Assembly: GCA_963823735.1 (NCBI GenBank)
Contig: CAWGMO010000010.1
Location: 620,001-684,000 of the forward strand
From: Actinoallomurus sp963823735
Lineage (GTDB): Bacteria; Actinomycetota; Actinomycetes; Streptosporangiales; Streptosporangiaceae
Direction: 5' to 3'
DNA length: 64,000 bases
Shown piece by piece: positions 34,733 through 43,140 of the stretch (position 1 is the first letter of the stretch; the number at the start of each line of letters is the position of its first letter). The position numbers and the translations under genes were made by a program. The notes beneath the pieces are model-generated. The model saw nothing but the letters and a program-made list of their open reading frames with translations. It searched no databases and was not told the origin of the DNA.

Positions 34733-37345
34733 CTATCGCTTCGGGTCGACCAGGTGCCTGAGCAGGTCGGTGAGGACCGCGGTGGCCAGTGGGTCTCCCC
34801 GGCGTACGGCTTCCCGCAGCGGGAACTGGCAGACGACGAGGCGCCCCTCCCCCACCTGGATCTCGCCCACGACCGTGCCGGCGATCTCGTCCGGAAAAGG
34901 CTTCAGGAGGCCGGCGATGACCACGGGCGGGAAACCGTTACCGCCGAGGCGGGTCCAGACCGCGTCCGGCACGATCGGCATCGGTTCGGTCGTCAGGACC
35001 CTGGCCGGGGGCAGTGACGGTACGGCCGTCTCCGCTGTCGTGAACAGGAACGGTGTCGAGCCCCACGCCGTGGCGACCTCGGTCAGTTCGGCGTCGATCG
35101 GCAGGTGGTGGGCGCTGTCCGCGTCCTGGGCGAGGACCAGGACCGGTGCGCCCGCCGCCAGAGCGGCGGCGATCGCTGCGCCGCTCTCGGCGTCCAGTCC
35201 GCCTTCCGCCACCACCAGCGGGGCCGCGGCGTCCGGCGAGGGGACACCCCCGAAGACCCGGACCTCGACGTCTCCGACCACGTACGACGAGGCGTCGCCC
35301 CGCACCTCGATGTCAGCCGCCACCACATGGAGCGGATAGCGGTTCTCCGCCTCGACGCCGTTCCCGGTCAGCCGGACGGTCAGCTCGTGGGTGCCCGTGT
35401 CCGCGGATGCCGTGACCTGGAGCGTCGTGATCGACGAGGCCGTGTGCGCGGGCAGGTCCAAGGGCCCGTGGCGTACCGTCTCGCCGCACACGGTGACTTC
35501 CAGCTCCACCCCCGCCAGCGCCGGGCCGTCGTTGGCGACCGAGACGGGGAGGTCGACCGGCGATCCCGCGCACGCCGTCCAGGTCGTCCGGCCGACGATC
35601 GGCAGGACGTCCTGGCACGCTCGGGAGAACTCCGCCAGCGCGGCGGGCTTCGGGGCGCGTTCCAGGCTCCACAGGCCGTTGAACTCGTGCGGTACGTCCG
35701 TCAGCTCCGTCAGGCACCAGCCCGCCACTCCGTCCAGGCGACGGAACAGCTCGATCTGCAGCCGGTCGGCCAGGCCCTGGTAGCGCTGTGTGCCCTCGAC
35801 GAACTCCGCGACCGTCCCCGGCCACGGGGTTCGCGAGATCGCGCGGGTCAGGTCGTCGCCGTACCACCAGAAGGGCGCGTCCGTACGCGGCGTCAGGTCC
35901 GGCAGGCCCCAGTCGCCGAACTCGCTCATCAGGAACGGCCGGGGTGACTCCGCCCAGGGCACAACCTTGGCGGTCAGTTCCGCCAGGTACGCCGTGGACA
36001 GCCGCCCGTACCAGTGCGCGGTGAGGATCGTGCTCGAGAAGACACGGTCCGGGTCGGGGTCGACCCAGTCGTTCTCGATGATCGGCCGGGTGGGGTCGGC
36101 GTCCGCGATGGCCGCGTAGAGGCGCCGGGCGAAGCCCTCGTACCCGTCGCTCGCGCGGGACGGGCCGTGTTCGAGACCCAGTTCGTTCATGGCGGACCAG
36201 AGCACGACGCTCGGGTGGTTGCGGTCGCGGCGGACCTGTTCGGACGCGGCGGCGGCGCAGCGGTCCGCCAGCGGGCCGGAGAAGCCCAGCTCCGCGTGGG
36301 CGATCGGCTCGGCGACCGGGATGTCGCAGTGCAACAGCATGCCCAGCTCGTCACAGACGTCCAGGTAGACCGGGTCGAACGCCTTGATGTGCAGCCGCAG
36401 CGTGTTGAGCCCGGCCCGCTTGGCCGCCGCGACCTCGGCGACGATCGCGGCGCGGTCCGGCTCGGCGTACAGGGTCCCGGCGTAGAAGCCCTGCACCAGG
36501 GCGCTGCGCATCCGGTACGGCTCGCCGTTCAGCAGCAGCCGGTCGCCGCGTACGGTAACGGTACGCAGGCCGAACCGCGTCTCACGCGTGTCGCTGACCT
36601 CGCCACCGGCCACGACGCGCACCAGAGCGTCATGCAGCACCGGGTCCTCCGGCGACCAGCGCCCCAAGGGCGACGCGCCGAGGTCCACGACGGCGACGGT
36701 GCGGCCGCCCGGCGTCAGCAGGACCTCGCCCTCGCGTACGCCGCCGGGCACCTCGACCCGCAGCGAGGCCGTGACGGGCGCGGGGGTCCGGTTGGTCAGC
36801 TCGACGGTGACGGTGAGCGCGGAAGGGTCGCCGTCCACGAAGACGTCGTCGACGACGACCGGCCCGTGGCGGCGGAGCGTGACCGGCTGCCAGATCCCGC
36901 CGTACGTCAGGTACAGGCTGGGCGGGCTCGGGAACGCCTGGTTCGCCCAGCCCTGCTTGCCGTGCGCGGTGCGCCGGTGTTCGGGGTCGTCGAGCGCGTG
37001 GTCGGTGACGCGTACGGCGAGGAGGTTCTCCCCGGCGGCGAGCGCGTCGCCGGGCGAGACCTCGAACGGCGTGAACGCGCCCTCGTGCCCGCCGAGCGCC
37101 TGACCGTTCAGGAACACCTCGGCGACGTCCATCACGGCGCCGAAGCGCAGCGTCCAGTACCCGGACGGGTCGTCGCAGTGGAACGTACGGCGGTACCAGG
37201 CGACGCCGTCCAGGCCGACCTCGCCCGACGCCTCCCACAGGCCGGGCACGGTGACCGGGCGCGCCGGAGCCGAGGCCACGGCGCCGATCCCGGGGTCTCC
37301 GGTGACCAGGTCCCATGTGCCGTCCAACGCGAACTGCTCGTGCAT
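34733..37345 (-). CDS. Glycoside hydrolase family 2 protein
   Basis: The protein has 870 residues from an ATG with GGGGAGAG upstream. The N-terminal jelly roll (1-165), Ig-like domain (about 170-265) and TIM barrel (265-570) follow the GH2 order. The acid/base Glu388 lies in WSAMNELG and the nucleophile Glu475 in FLMSEFGDWG. There is no signal peptide, so it acts inside the cell on imported oligosaccharide. It lies 28 nt after a GH51 arabinofuranosidase in the same operon, so its substrate is probably an arabinose-, galactose- or glucuronate-containing glycoside. Confidence 0.88.
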   Translation of the reverse strand: MHEQFALDGTWDLVTGDPGIGAVASAPARPVTVPGLWEASGEVGLDGVAWYRRTFHCDDPSGYWTLRFGAVMDVAEVFLNGQALGGHEGAFTPFEVSPGDALAAGENLLAVRVTDHALDDPEHRRTAHGKQGWANQAFPSPPSLYLTYGGIWQPVTLRRHGPVVVDDVFVDGDPSALTVTVELTNRTPAPVTASLRVEVPGGVREGEVLLTPGGRTVAVVDLGASPLGRWSPEDPVLHDALVRVVAGGEVSDTRETRFGLRTVTVRGDRLLLNGEPYRMRSALVQGFYAGTLYAEPDRAAIVAEVAAAKRAGLNTLRLHIKAFDPVYLDVCDELGMLLHCDIPVAEPIAHAELGFSGPLADRCAAAASEQVRRDRNHPSVVLWSAMNELGLEHGPSRASDGYEGFARRLYAAIADADPTRPIIENDWVDPDPDRVFSSTILTAHWYGRLSTAYLAELTAKVVPWAESPRPFLMSEFGDWGLPDLTPRTDAPFWWYGDDLTRAISRTPWPGTVAEFVEGTQRYQGLADRLQIELFRRLDGVAGWCLTELTDVPHEFNGLWSLERAPKPAALAEFSRACQDVLPIVGRTTWTACAGSPVDLPVSVANDGPALAGVELEVTVCGETVRHGPLDLPAHTASSITTLQVTASADTGTHELTVRLTGNGVEAENRYPLHVVAADIEVRGDASSYVVGDVEVRVFGGVPSPDAAAPLVVAEGGLDAESGAAIAAALAAGAPVLVLAQDADSAHHLPIDAELTEVATAWGSTPFLFTTAETAVPSLPPARVLTTEPMPIVPDAVWTRLGGNGFPPVVIAGLLKPFPDEIAGTVVGEIQVGEGRLVVCQFPLREAVRRGDPLATAVLTDLLRHLVDPKR

Positions 37346-37373
37346 CTCTCTCCCCGATCGGTGTGGTTCGCCG

Positions 37374-38867
37374 TCACGCACCGGCGGTGAGCCGGATGAC
37401 GTTCCAGGACACGGGCGGCAGCTCGACCCGCAGCGGCTCGCCCGGGCGTACCGGAAGAGGCGAACGCCTCGGCACCACACGGGCGGGCTCGGAAGCGGTG
37501 TTGACCGCCGCGAGGTCGTCGTCGGCGAGCACGATCCGCTCGGCGCGTGAGACGCCGGGGAAGGCGCGCGGGTCGAGGGTGAGACCGACCGGCCCGTCCA
37601 CGGAGCGGTTGACGGCGAACACCGTCACGCCCTCGTCGTCCCGCGTCGCGACCGCGTCGACCACGGGCACGTCGCCGTAGCGCGCGGTCTCGTACAGCGG
37701 TGAGTCCAGTACGACGCGGAGCGCGTCGCCCCGCGCGTACGCGGCGGCGTGCGCGAACGGATGGAAGATCGTCTGCCGCCAGGCGGGGCCGCCCGCCTCG
37801 GTGCGGATCGGCGCGAGGATGTTGGCGAGCTGCGCCTGGCAGGCGACGCCGATCCGGTCGGCGTGCTTGAGCAGCGAGATGAGCAGGCCGCCCACGACGA
37901 CGGCGTCGGCGACGTCGAAGCGGTCCTCGCTCATCGCCGGCGCCCGCTCCCAGGTGCCGCCGTCGAACCCGTCGGTGTACCAGACGTTCCACTCGTCGAA
38001 GGAGAGCTGGATCCGCTTGGACCCGCGCAGTTTCGCGCGTACGTGGTCGGCGGTGGCGATGACGCCCTCGATGAAGGCGTCCATGTCGACGGCCGAGGCC
38101 AGGAAGCTGCCCAGGTCGCCGTCCTGGCCGTAGTAGGCGTGCAGGGAGATGTAGTCGGCCTCGTCGTAGCAGTGCTCCAGGACGGTCGCCTCCCAGCTCC
38201 CGAACGTCGGCATCCGCGCGTTGGAGCTGCCGCAGGCGACCAGCTCGATCGACGGGTCGAGGAGCTTCATCGCCTTGCCGGTCTCCTGGGCGAGGCGGCC
38301 GTACTCCCGCGCGGTCTTGTGGCCGATCTGCCAGGGGCCGTCCATCTCGTTGCCGAGGCACCACAGGCCGATGCCGTACGGCTCGGCGCGCCCGTTGGCC
38401 ACGCGCCGGTCCGACAGCGCGGTGCCGCCGGGGTGGTTGCAGTACTCCAGCAGGTCGACGGCCTCCTGGACGCCGCGCGTGCCGAGGTTCACCGCCATCA
38501 TCGGCTCGACGCGCGCCGCGTCCGCCCAGGTCATGAACTCGTGCAGGCCGAAGGCGTTGGTCTCCACGGACTGCCAGGCGAGGTCGAGGCGTACGGGCCG
38601 GTCCGGGCCCACGCCGTCCTCCCAGCGGTAGCCGGAGACGAAGTTGCCGCCGGGGTAGCGCACGACGGTCACGCCCATCTCGCGCGTGAGGTCCAGGACG
38701 TCGCGCCGCAGGCCGTGCTCGTCGGCGGACGGGTGGCCGGGCTCGTAGATTCCCGTGTAGACGCAGCGGCCCATGTGCTCGACGAACGAGCCGAACACAC
38801 GCCGCGAGACCGGCCCGATCCGGTACGCCGGGTCCAGGACGAGGGTCGCCTCCCGTACGACGGTCAC
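37374..38867 (-). CDS. abfA: Alpha-L-arabinofuranosidase, GH51
   Basis: The protein has 497 residues from a GTG that overlaps the permease stop (GTGA). Acid/base Glu174 is in CLGNEMDGPW and nucleophile Glu292 is in LSFDEWNVWY; RYPGGNFVSGYRWEDG and the overall length match GH51. It lacks a signal peptide and would release L-arabinose from imported arabino-oligosaccharides in the cytoplasm. It is in one operon with a sugar ABC importer. Confidence 0.93.
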   Translation of the reverse strand: MTVVREATLVLDPAYRIGPVSRRVFGSFVEHMGRCVYTGIYEPGHPSADEHGLRRDVLDLTREMGVTVVRYPGGNFVSGYRWEDGVGPDRPVRLDLAWQSVETNAFGLHEFMTWADAARVEPMMAVNLGTRGVQEAVDLLEYCNHPGGTALSDRRVANGRAEPYGIGLWCLGNEMDGPWQIGHKTAREYGRLAQETGKAMKLLDPSIELVACGSSNARMPTFGSWEATVLEHCYDEADYISLHAYYGQDGDLGSFLASAVDMDAFIEGVIATADHVRAKLRGSKRIQLSFDEWNVWYTDGFDGGTWERAPAMSEDRFDVADAVVVGGLLISLLKHADRIGVACQAQLANILAPIRTEAGGPAWRQTIFHPFAHAAAYARGDALRVVLDSPLYETARYGDVPVVDAVATRDDEGVTVFAVNRSVDGPVGLTLDPRAFPGVSRAERIVLADDDLAAVNTASEPARVVPRRSPLPVRPGEPLRVELPPVSWNVIRLTAGA

Positions 38868-39682
38868 TTCAGCCCCGTGGTCGCGATGCCCTGGATGAAC
38901 TTTCGCTGCACGAACAGGAACGCCACGACAATCGGCACGGTCGTCAGCGTCGCGCCCGCCATCACCACGCCGTACTGGCTGACGTGGCGGCCCATGAACA
39001 GCGCGAGCCCGGCGGGCAGCGTCTCCATCTTCGTACTGGTCGTGAAGATCAGTGGCCACAGCAGGTCGTTCCAGTTGGCCATGAAGTGGAACAGCGCGAG
39101 CGTCAGCAACGCCGGTGTGGACAGCGGCAGGATGATGCGCGCGTAGATCCGCCAGTCGCCCGCGCCGTCGATGCGCGCGGCCTCGTCCAGCGAGCGCGGG
39201 ATGCCGAGGAAGAACTGCCGCAGGAAGAAGATGCCGAACGCGTTGGTGGCACGCGGGATGATCAGCCCGGGGAAGGTGTTCATCATCCCGAGCTTGGACA
39301 CCAGCTGGTACACCGGGATCAACGTGACCTGGAACGGGATCATCAGGAAGAGGATCACCGCCAAGAACAGCAGGCGGCGGCCGGGGAACTCCAGCCGGGC
39401 CAGCGCGAACGCCGTCATCGAGTCGAAGCACAGCGACAGGAGGGTGACGCCGCCGGCGAACACCACGGTGTTGAGGAACTGGCGCGCGAACGGGATCTGG
39501 TGGGTGACCTCGCGGTAGTTGTGCGCGGTCAGGTGCTGCGGGAGGAGCTGACCGGGGTTTCCGGTGATGTCCGCCTCCGGTTTGACCGACGCGAACACCA
39601 TCCAGACGACCGGGAGCAGGACGACGGCCGCGGCGAGGATCAGCCCGCCGTAAAGCAGCGTGCGGCGGATCGCGATCGGCAT
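38864..39682 (-). CDS. Carbohydrate ABC transporter permease (MalG-like)
   Basis: The protein has 272 residues with six membrane helices and the EAA loop EAARIDGAGDWRIYARIILP. Its ATG overlaps the stop of the MalF-like gene by one base (TGATG). It is one of two inner-membrane subunits of the importer; the ATPase is not encoded nearby. Confidence 0.92.
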   Translation of the reverse strand: MPIAIRRTLLYGGLILAAAVVLLPVVWMVFASVKPEADITGNPGQLLPQHLTAHNYREVTHQIPFARQFLNTVVFAGGVTLLSLCFDSMTAFALARLEFPGRRLLFLAVILFLMIPFQVTLIPVYQLVSKLGMMNTFPGLIIPRATNAFGIFFLRQFFLGIPRSLDEAARIDGAGDWRIYARIILPLSTPALLTLALFHFMANWNDLLWPLIFTTSTKMETLPAGLALFMGRHVSQYGVVMAGATLTTVPIVVAFLFVQRKFIQGIATTGLK

Positions 39683-40587
39683 CAGTACCTCACCTGCCGG
39701 CGGCCGAAGTAGAAGTTCTGGACGATGCTGACCAGGAAGACCATCAGGACCAGCACCCAGGCGACCGCCGACGCGTACCCGAACTCGAAGTCGGAGAAGC
39801 CCTTGCGGTAGACGAGATAGACGAGCGTCTCGGTCTTGAAGAACGGCCCGCCGTTGGTCATCACGAAGATCTGGTCGAACGCCTGCAACGAGGCGATCGC
39901 GGCGATGACGAACACGAACAGCGTCGTGTTGGACAGCAGCGGCCAGGTGATGTGGCGGAACCTCGCCCACGGGCCCGCCCCGTCGATGGCGGCGGCCTCG
40001 TAGAACTCCGACGGGACCGTGCCCAGGCCGGCGAGGTACATCACCATGTAGAAGCCGGCGTTCTTCCAGACGCCGACGAACATCACGTACGCCATGGCCC
40101 ACGTCGGGTCGTCGACGCCGTTGCCAAGCGACCATCCGACGTGCGCGAGCCATCGCGGCAGCAGCCCGATGTTCGGGTCGAGCACGAAGTCCCAGGCGAT
40201 GCCCATGACGCCCAGAGACAGCACGGCGGGCAGGAAGATCGAGGCGCGGAAGAACGACCGGCCGCGGAGCCGCCGGTGCAGCATCAGCGCGAAGATCAGC
40301 GCCAGCCCGACCGCGACGGGCGTCACCACCGCGGCGTACACCAGCGTGTTGATCAAGTCGCCGCGGAACGTCGGGTCGGACAGCAGCTTGGTGTAGTTGT
40401 CCAGGCCGACGAAGGTCGGTGGCGCGAACTGCGAGGCCTCGTAGAACGACGTGCGGAACGACCAGATCATCGGCCACGCCAGGAAGACGCCGAGGATGAT
40501 CACGGACGGCGCGACGAACGTGTAGGCGCTGAGGCTCCGCCGGGTGCGCAGGCTCATCCCGCGCACCCGGTCACCGGATCGGGGCAT
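39682..40587 (-). CDS. Carbohydrate ABC transporter permease (MalF-like)
   Basis: The protein has 301 residues with six membrane helices and the EAA motif YEAAAIDGAGPWARFRHITWP. The ATG at 40587, just 7 nt after the binding-protein stop, is chosen for the GGGGAG site; an ATG ten codons later is possible. It pairs with the MalG-like subunit. Confidence 0.92.
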   Translation of the reverse strand: MPRSGDRVRGMSLRTRRSLSAYTFVAPSVIILGVFLAWPMIWSFRTSFYEASQFAPPTFVGLDNYTKLLSDPTFRGDLINTLVYAAVVTPVAVGLALIFALMLHRRLRGRSFFRASIFLPAVLSLGVMGIAWDFVLDPNIGLLPRWLAHVGWSLGNGVDDPTWAMAYVMFVGVWKNAGFYMVMYLAGLGTVPSEFYEAAAIDGAGPWARFRHITWPLLSNTTLFVFVIAAIASLQAFDQIFVMTNGGPFFKTETLVYLVYRKGFSDFEFGYASAVAWVLVLMVFLVSIVQNFYFGRRQVRY

Positions 40588-40594
40588 CGACCGG

Positions 40595-41866
40595 TCAGCT
40601 CCCCGGCGCCAGCATCGGCTTGATCTGCGCCGCGGCCTGCTTCAGCAGCGTGGCGGGGTCGCCCTTGCCGTCGAGGATCTTGGTGATCGTCGGGTCGAGG
40701 ACGTTCCGCTGGATCTGGCCGAAGTTCGGCTGGCCCTGCATGAGCGGGCCGGCCTTGCCGGCGTACTTGGCGAACTGCGCCACCGAGGCGTTCTTCAGCT
40801 CGGACGGGGCGACGTCAGTGCGGGTGGGCGGGAAGCCCGTGGTGTTGGCGAAGTAGACCTGGGACTCCTTGGAGTTCCAGAAGCCGATGAAGTCCTCGGC
40901 GGCCTTCTTCTTCGCGCCGGTCGCCTTGCTGCCGACCGAGAACATCGTGCTGTCGTACAGCGTGCTCTGCGTCGTGGGCCCGGCGGGCACCATCGCGAGC
41001 CCATAGTCGATCTTGGAGTCGTCCAGCGAGGACGTCAGCCAGGGACCGTTGATCTCCATCGCGGCCTTGCCCGACTGCAGGAGCTTGTCCGCGTCGGCGC
41101 CGGACTGGCCGCTCGGCGAGACCTGCCCGTCCTTGATGAGGTTCGTCCAGTACGTCATCGCCTGGATGGACTGGGGGCTGTCGAGCAGCAGGGTCTTGCC
41201 GTCGTCGGACATCACGCCGCCGCCCTGCTCGCGCATCAGCAGCGGGATGATCTCGACCGTGTCGTGTGTGCCGACCGACAGGCCGTACTGCGACGGCTTG
41301 CCGCCGGGACCGCCGGGCTTGGTCAGCTTCTTCAGGTCGGCCGACCACTCGTCCCAGCTCGCCGGCGGGGCCGAGATACCGGCCTTCTTGAACAGTGCCT
41401 TGTTGTAGAAGAGCAGCAGCGGCGTGTAGTTGGCGGGCAGGCCGTACTGCTTGCCGTCGTACTTTCCGGCGGCCACGGCCCCGGGGAAGAGCGCGGACGC
41501 CTGGACGCCGTTCGAGGACGCGTCGTCAAGGGGCGCGAACACGTGCTTGGAGGCGTAGACCGGGACCTGGCTGGCGTTCATCGCCGTGATGTCCGGGCCC
41601 TTGCCGGCGCCGTAGGCGGGCAGCAGCTTCTGGTAGAAGACGTCCCACGGCATGATCTGCATGTTCACGTGGGTCTTCGGGTGCGACGCGTTGTACTGCG
41701 AGACCAGGTGCTCGACGGCGGGCCGGTCGCCTCCGGTGAAGCCGTTCCAGAAGGACAGCGTCACCGTGCCGCCCTTCGAGTCCGACGAACCCGAGCCGCC
41801 GCACGCGGCGGACGAGCCGAGCACGGCCAGCGCGGCCACTGCGGTGATCTTCCTGCGTAGGTTCAC
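40595..41866 (-). CDS. Sugar-binding lipoprotein of an ABC importer (family 1)
   Basis: The protein has 423 residues from a GTG with AGGGAGG 6 nt upstream. The signal peptide ends in a lipobox (GSSAAC) and is followed by a Gly/Ser linker. VTLSFWNGFTGGDRPAVEHLV is a typical family-1 start. It captures oligosaccharide at the cell surface. It is the first gene of the five-gene catabolic operon, divergent from the LacI regulator. Confidence 0.92.
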   Translation of the reverse strand: MNLRRKITAVAALAVLGSSAACGGSGSSDSKGGTVTLSFWNGFTGGDRPAVEHLVSQYNASHPKTHVNMQIMPWDVFYQKLLPAYGAGKGPDITAMNASQVPVYASKHVFAPLDDASSNGVQASALFPGAVAAGKYDGKQYGLPANYTPLLLFYNKALFKKAGISAPPASWDEWSADLKKLTKPGGPGGKPSQYGLSVGTHDTVEIIPLLMREQGGGVMSDDGKTLLLDSPQSIQAMTYWTNLIKDGQVSPSGQSGADADKLLQSGKAAMEINGPWLTSSLDDSKIDYGLAMVPAGPTTQSTLYDSTMFSVGSKATGAKKKAAEDFIGFWNSKESQVYFANTTGFPPTRTDVAPSELKNASVAQFAKYAGKAGPLMQGQPNFGQIQRNVLDPTITKILDGKGDPATLLKQAAAQIKPMLAPGS

Positions 41867-41933
41867 AGCGTCCTCCCTCGACGGGATGGATGAGTCGGCC
41901 GGCTCGACGCCGTGCCTGAATTAACGGGGAAGA

Positions 41934-42011
41934 TACATCGTGCCGTAATCGATGTACACCCTTTCGTGATAATGCTGCATATGCCTACGTCAGAGCCATT
42001 ACAACGATGTA
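41934..42011. promoter_or_regulatory. LacI operator half-sites upstream of the arabinoside operon
   Basis: TACATCG (41934-41940) and CGATGTA (41950-41956) form a perfect inverted repeat with a 9-nt spacer. A third CGATGTA lies at 42005-42011, near the lacI-type gene. Two sites could let a tetramer or paired dimers loop the DNA and control both directions. The stretch is notably AT-rich. Confidence 0.55.
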
Positions 42012-42061
42012 CTCTGCGGAGGCGTCGGGTTACGGTTTCGCCGGGGAGAGGGGTCGAGCGG

Positions 42062-43111
42062 ATGACGAGCACGCCGGCGGAGCGGGCCAGGAATCGCCCG
42101 GCGAGCATGAAGGACGTCGCCGCGCGCGCGGGCGTCTCGGTCAAGACCGTCTCCAACGTCATCAACGGCGCGCAGGTGGCGCCGCCCACCCGCGAACGCG
42201 TCGAGCGGGCCGTCACGGAGCTCGGCTACCGGCCCAACATCACCGCGCGCAACCTCCGCCAGGGGCGCACCGGCATCCTGGCGCTCGCGGTCTCCGAGAT
42301 CGACGTCCCGTACTTCGCCGAGCTCGCGCGGCTCATCGTGGACACCGCCGAGGAGCACCGGTACACGATCCTCATCGACCAGACGAACGGCGACCCGAGG
42401 CGCGAGCAGTACGTCGTCGACGGCATGGGCAAGCAGCTCGTCGACGGCATCATCTTCAGCCCCATCGCGATGAACCGCCTCGACATCGCGCGCCGTACCG
42501 ACGCCACACCGCTCGTCCTGCTCGGCGAGCGCGTCTCGGCCGGCCCGGCGGACCACGTCGCCATCGACAACGTCGCCGCCGCGCGTACGGCGACCGAGCA
42601 CCTCATCGCCCTGGGCCGCCGCCGCGTCGCCGCGATCGGCGCCCAGCCCGCGCACGCCCAGAGCACCGCCCGCATGCGCGAGAGCGGCTACCGTACGGCG
42701 CTCGCCGACGCCGGGCTGGGCATCGACGAGGCGCTCATCGTGCCCGCCCGCGACTACCACCGCCGCGACGGCGCCGAGGCCGCGGCGTACCTCACCGAGC
42801 TGGAAGAGCCGCCGGACGCGGTGTTCTGCTTCAACGACACGCTGGCGCTCGGCGCGATGCGCACCCTCCACGACCGCGGCTACCGGATCCCCGAGGACGT
42901 CGCCGTCGTCGGCTTCGACGACATCGACGACGGCCGGTACAACGTGCCGAGCCTGACCACGATCAGCCCTGACAAGGTGGGGATCGCCCGGTCCGCGCTC
43001 CGGCTCCTCCTCGACCGCATCGACGCGGTCGAGTCGCCCGCCCGCGAGGTCACCGTCAGCCACGAACTGCGCGTACGCGAGAGCACCGGCAGGGTCCCCC
43101 GCCGTTCCTGA
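42062..43111 (+). CDS. LacI-family transcriptional regulator
   Basis: The protein has 349 residues. The ATG is chosen because the HTH (MKDVAARAGVSVKTVSNVIN) starts shortly after it; in-frame codons upstream run through the operator region. The hinge and periplasmic-binding-protein-like effector domain are complete. It probably represses the divergent arabinoside transporter and hydrolase operon until sugar is bound. Confidence 0.9.
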   Translation: MTSTPAERARNRPASMKDVAARAGVSVKTVSNVINGAQVAPPTRERVERAVTELGYRPNITARNLRQGRTGILALAVSEIDVPYFAELARLIVDTAEEHRYTILIDQTNGDPRREQYVVDGMGKQLVDGIIFSPIAMNRLDIARRTDATPLVLLGERVSAGPADHVAIDNVAAARTATEHLIALGRRRVAAIGAQPAHAQSTARMRESGYRTALADAGLGIDEALIVPARDYHRRDGAEAAAYLTELEEPPDAVFCFNDTLALGAMRTLHDRGYRIPEDVAVVGFDDIDDGRYNVPSLTTISPDKVGIARSALRLLLDRIDAVESPAREVTVSHELRVRESTGRVPRRS

Positions 43112-43140
43112 TGTCATCGCCGTCGGGTTAGGTGTTCCCT

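Noticed and set aside
41912..42061. Possible 50-codon N-terminal extension of the LacI regulator
   Set aside because: It runs through the operator half-sites, and LacI proteins begin close to the HTH.
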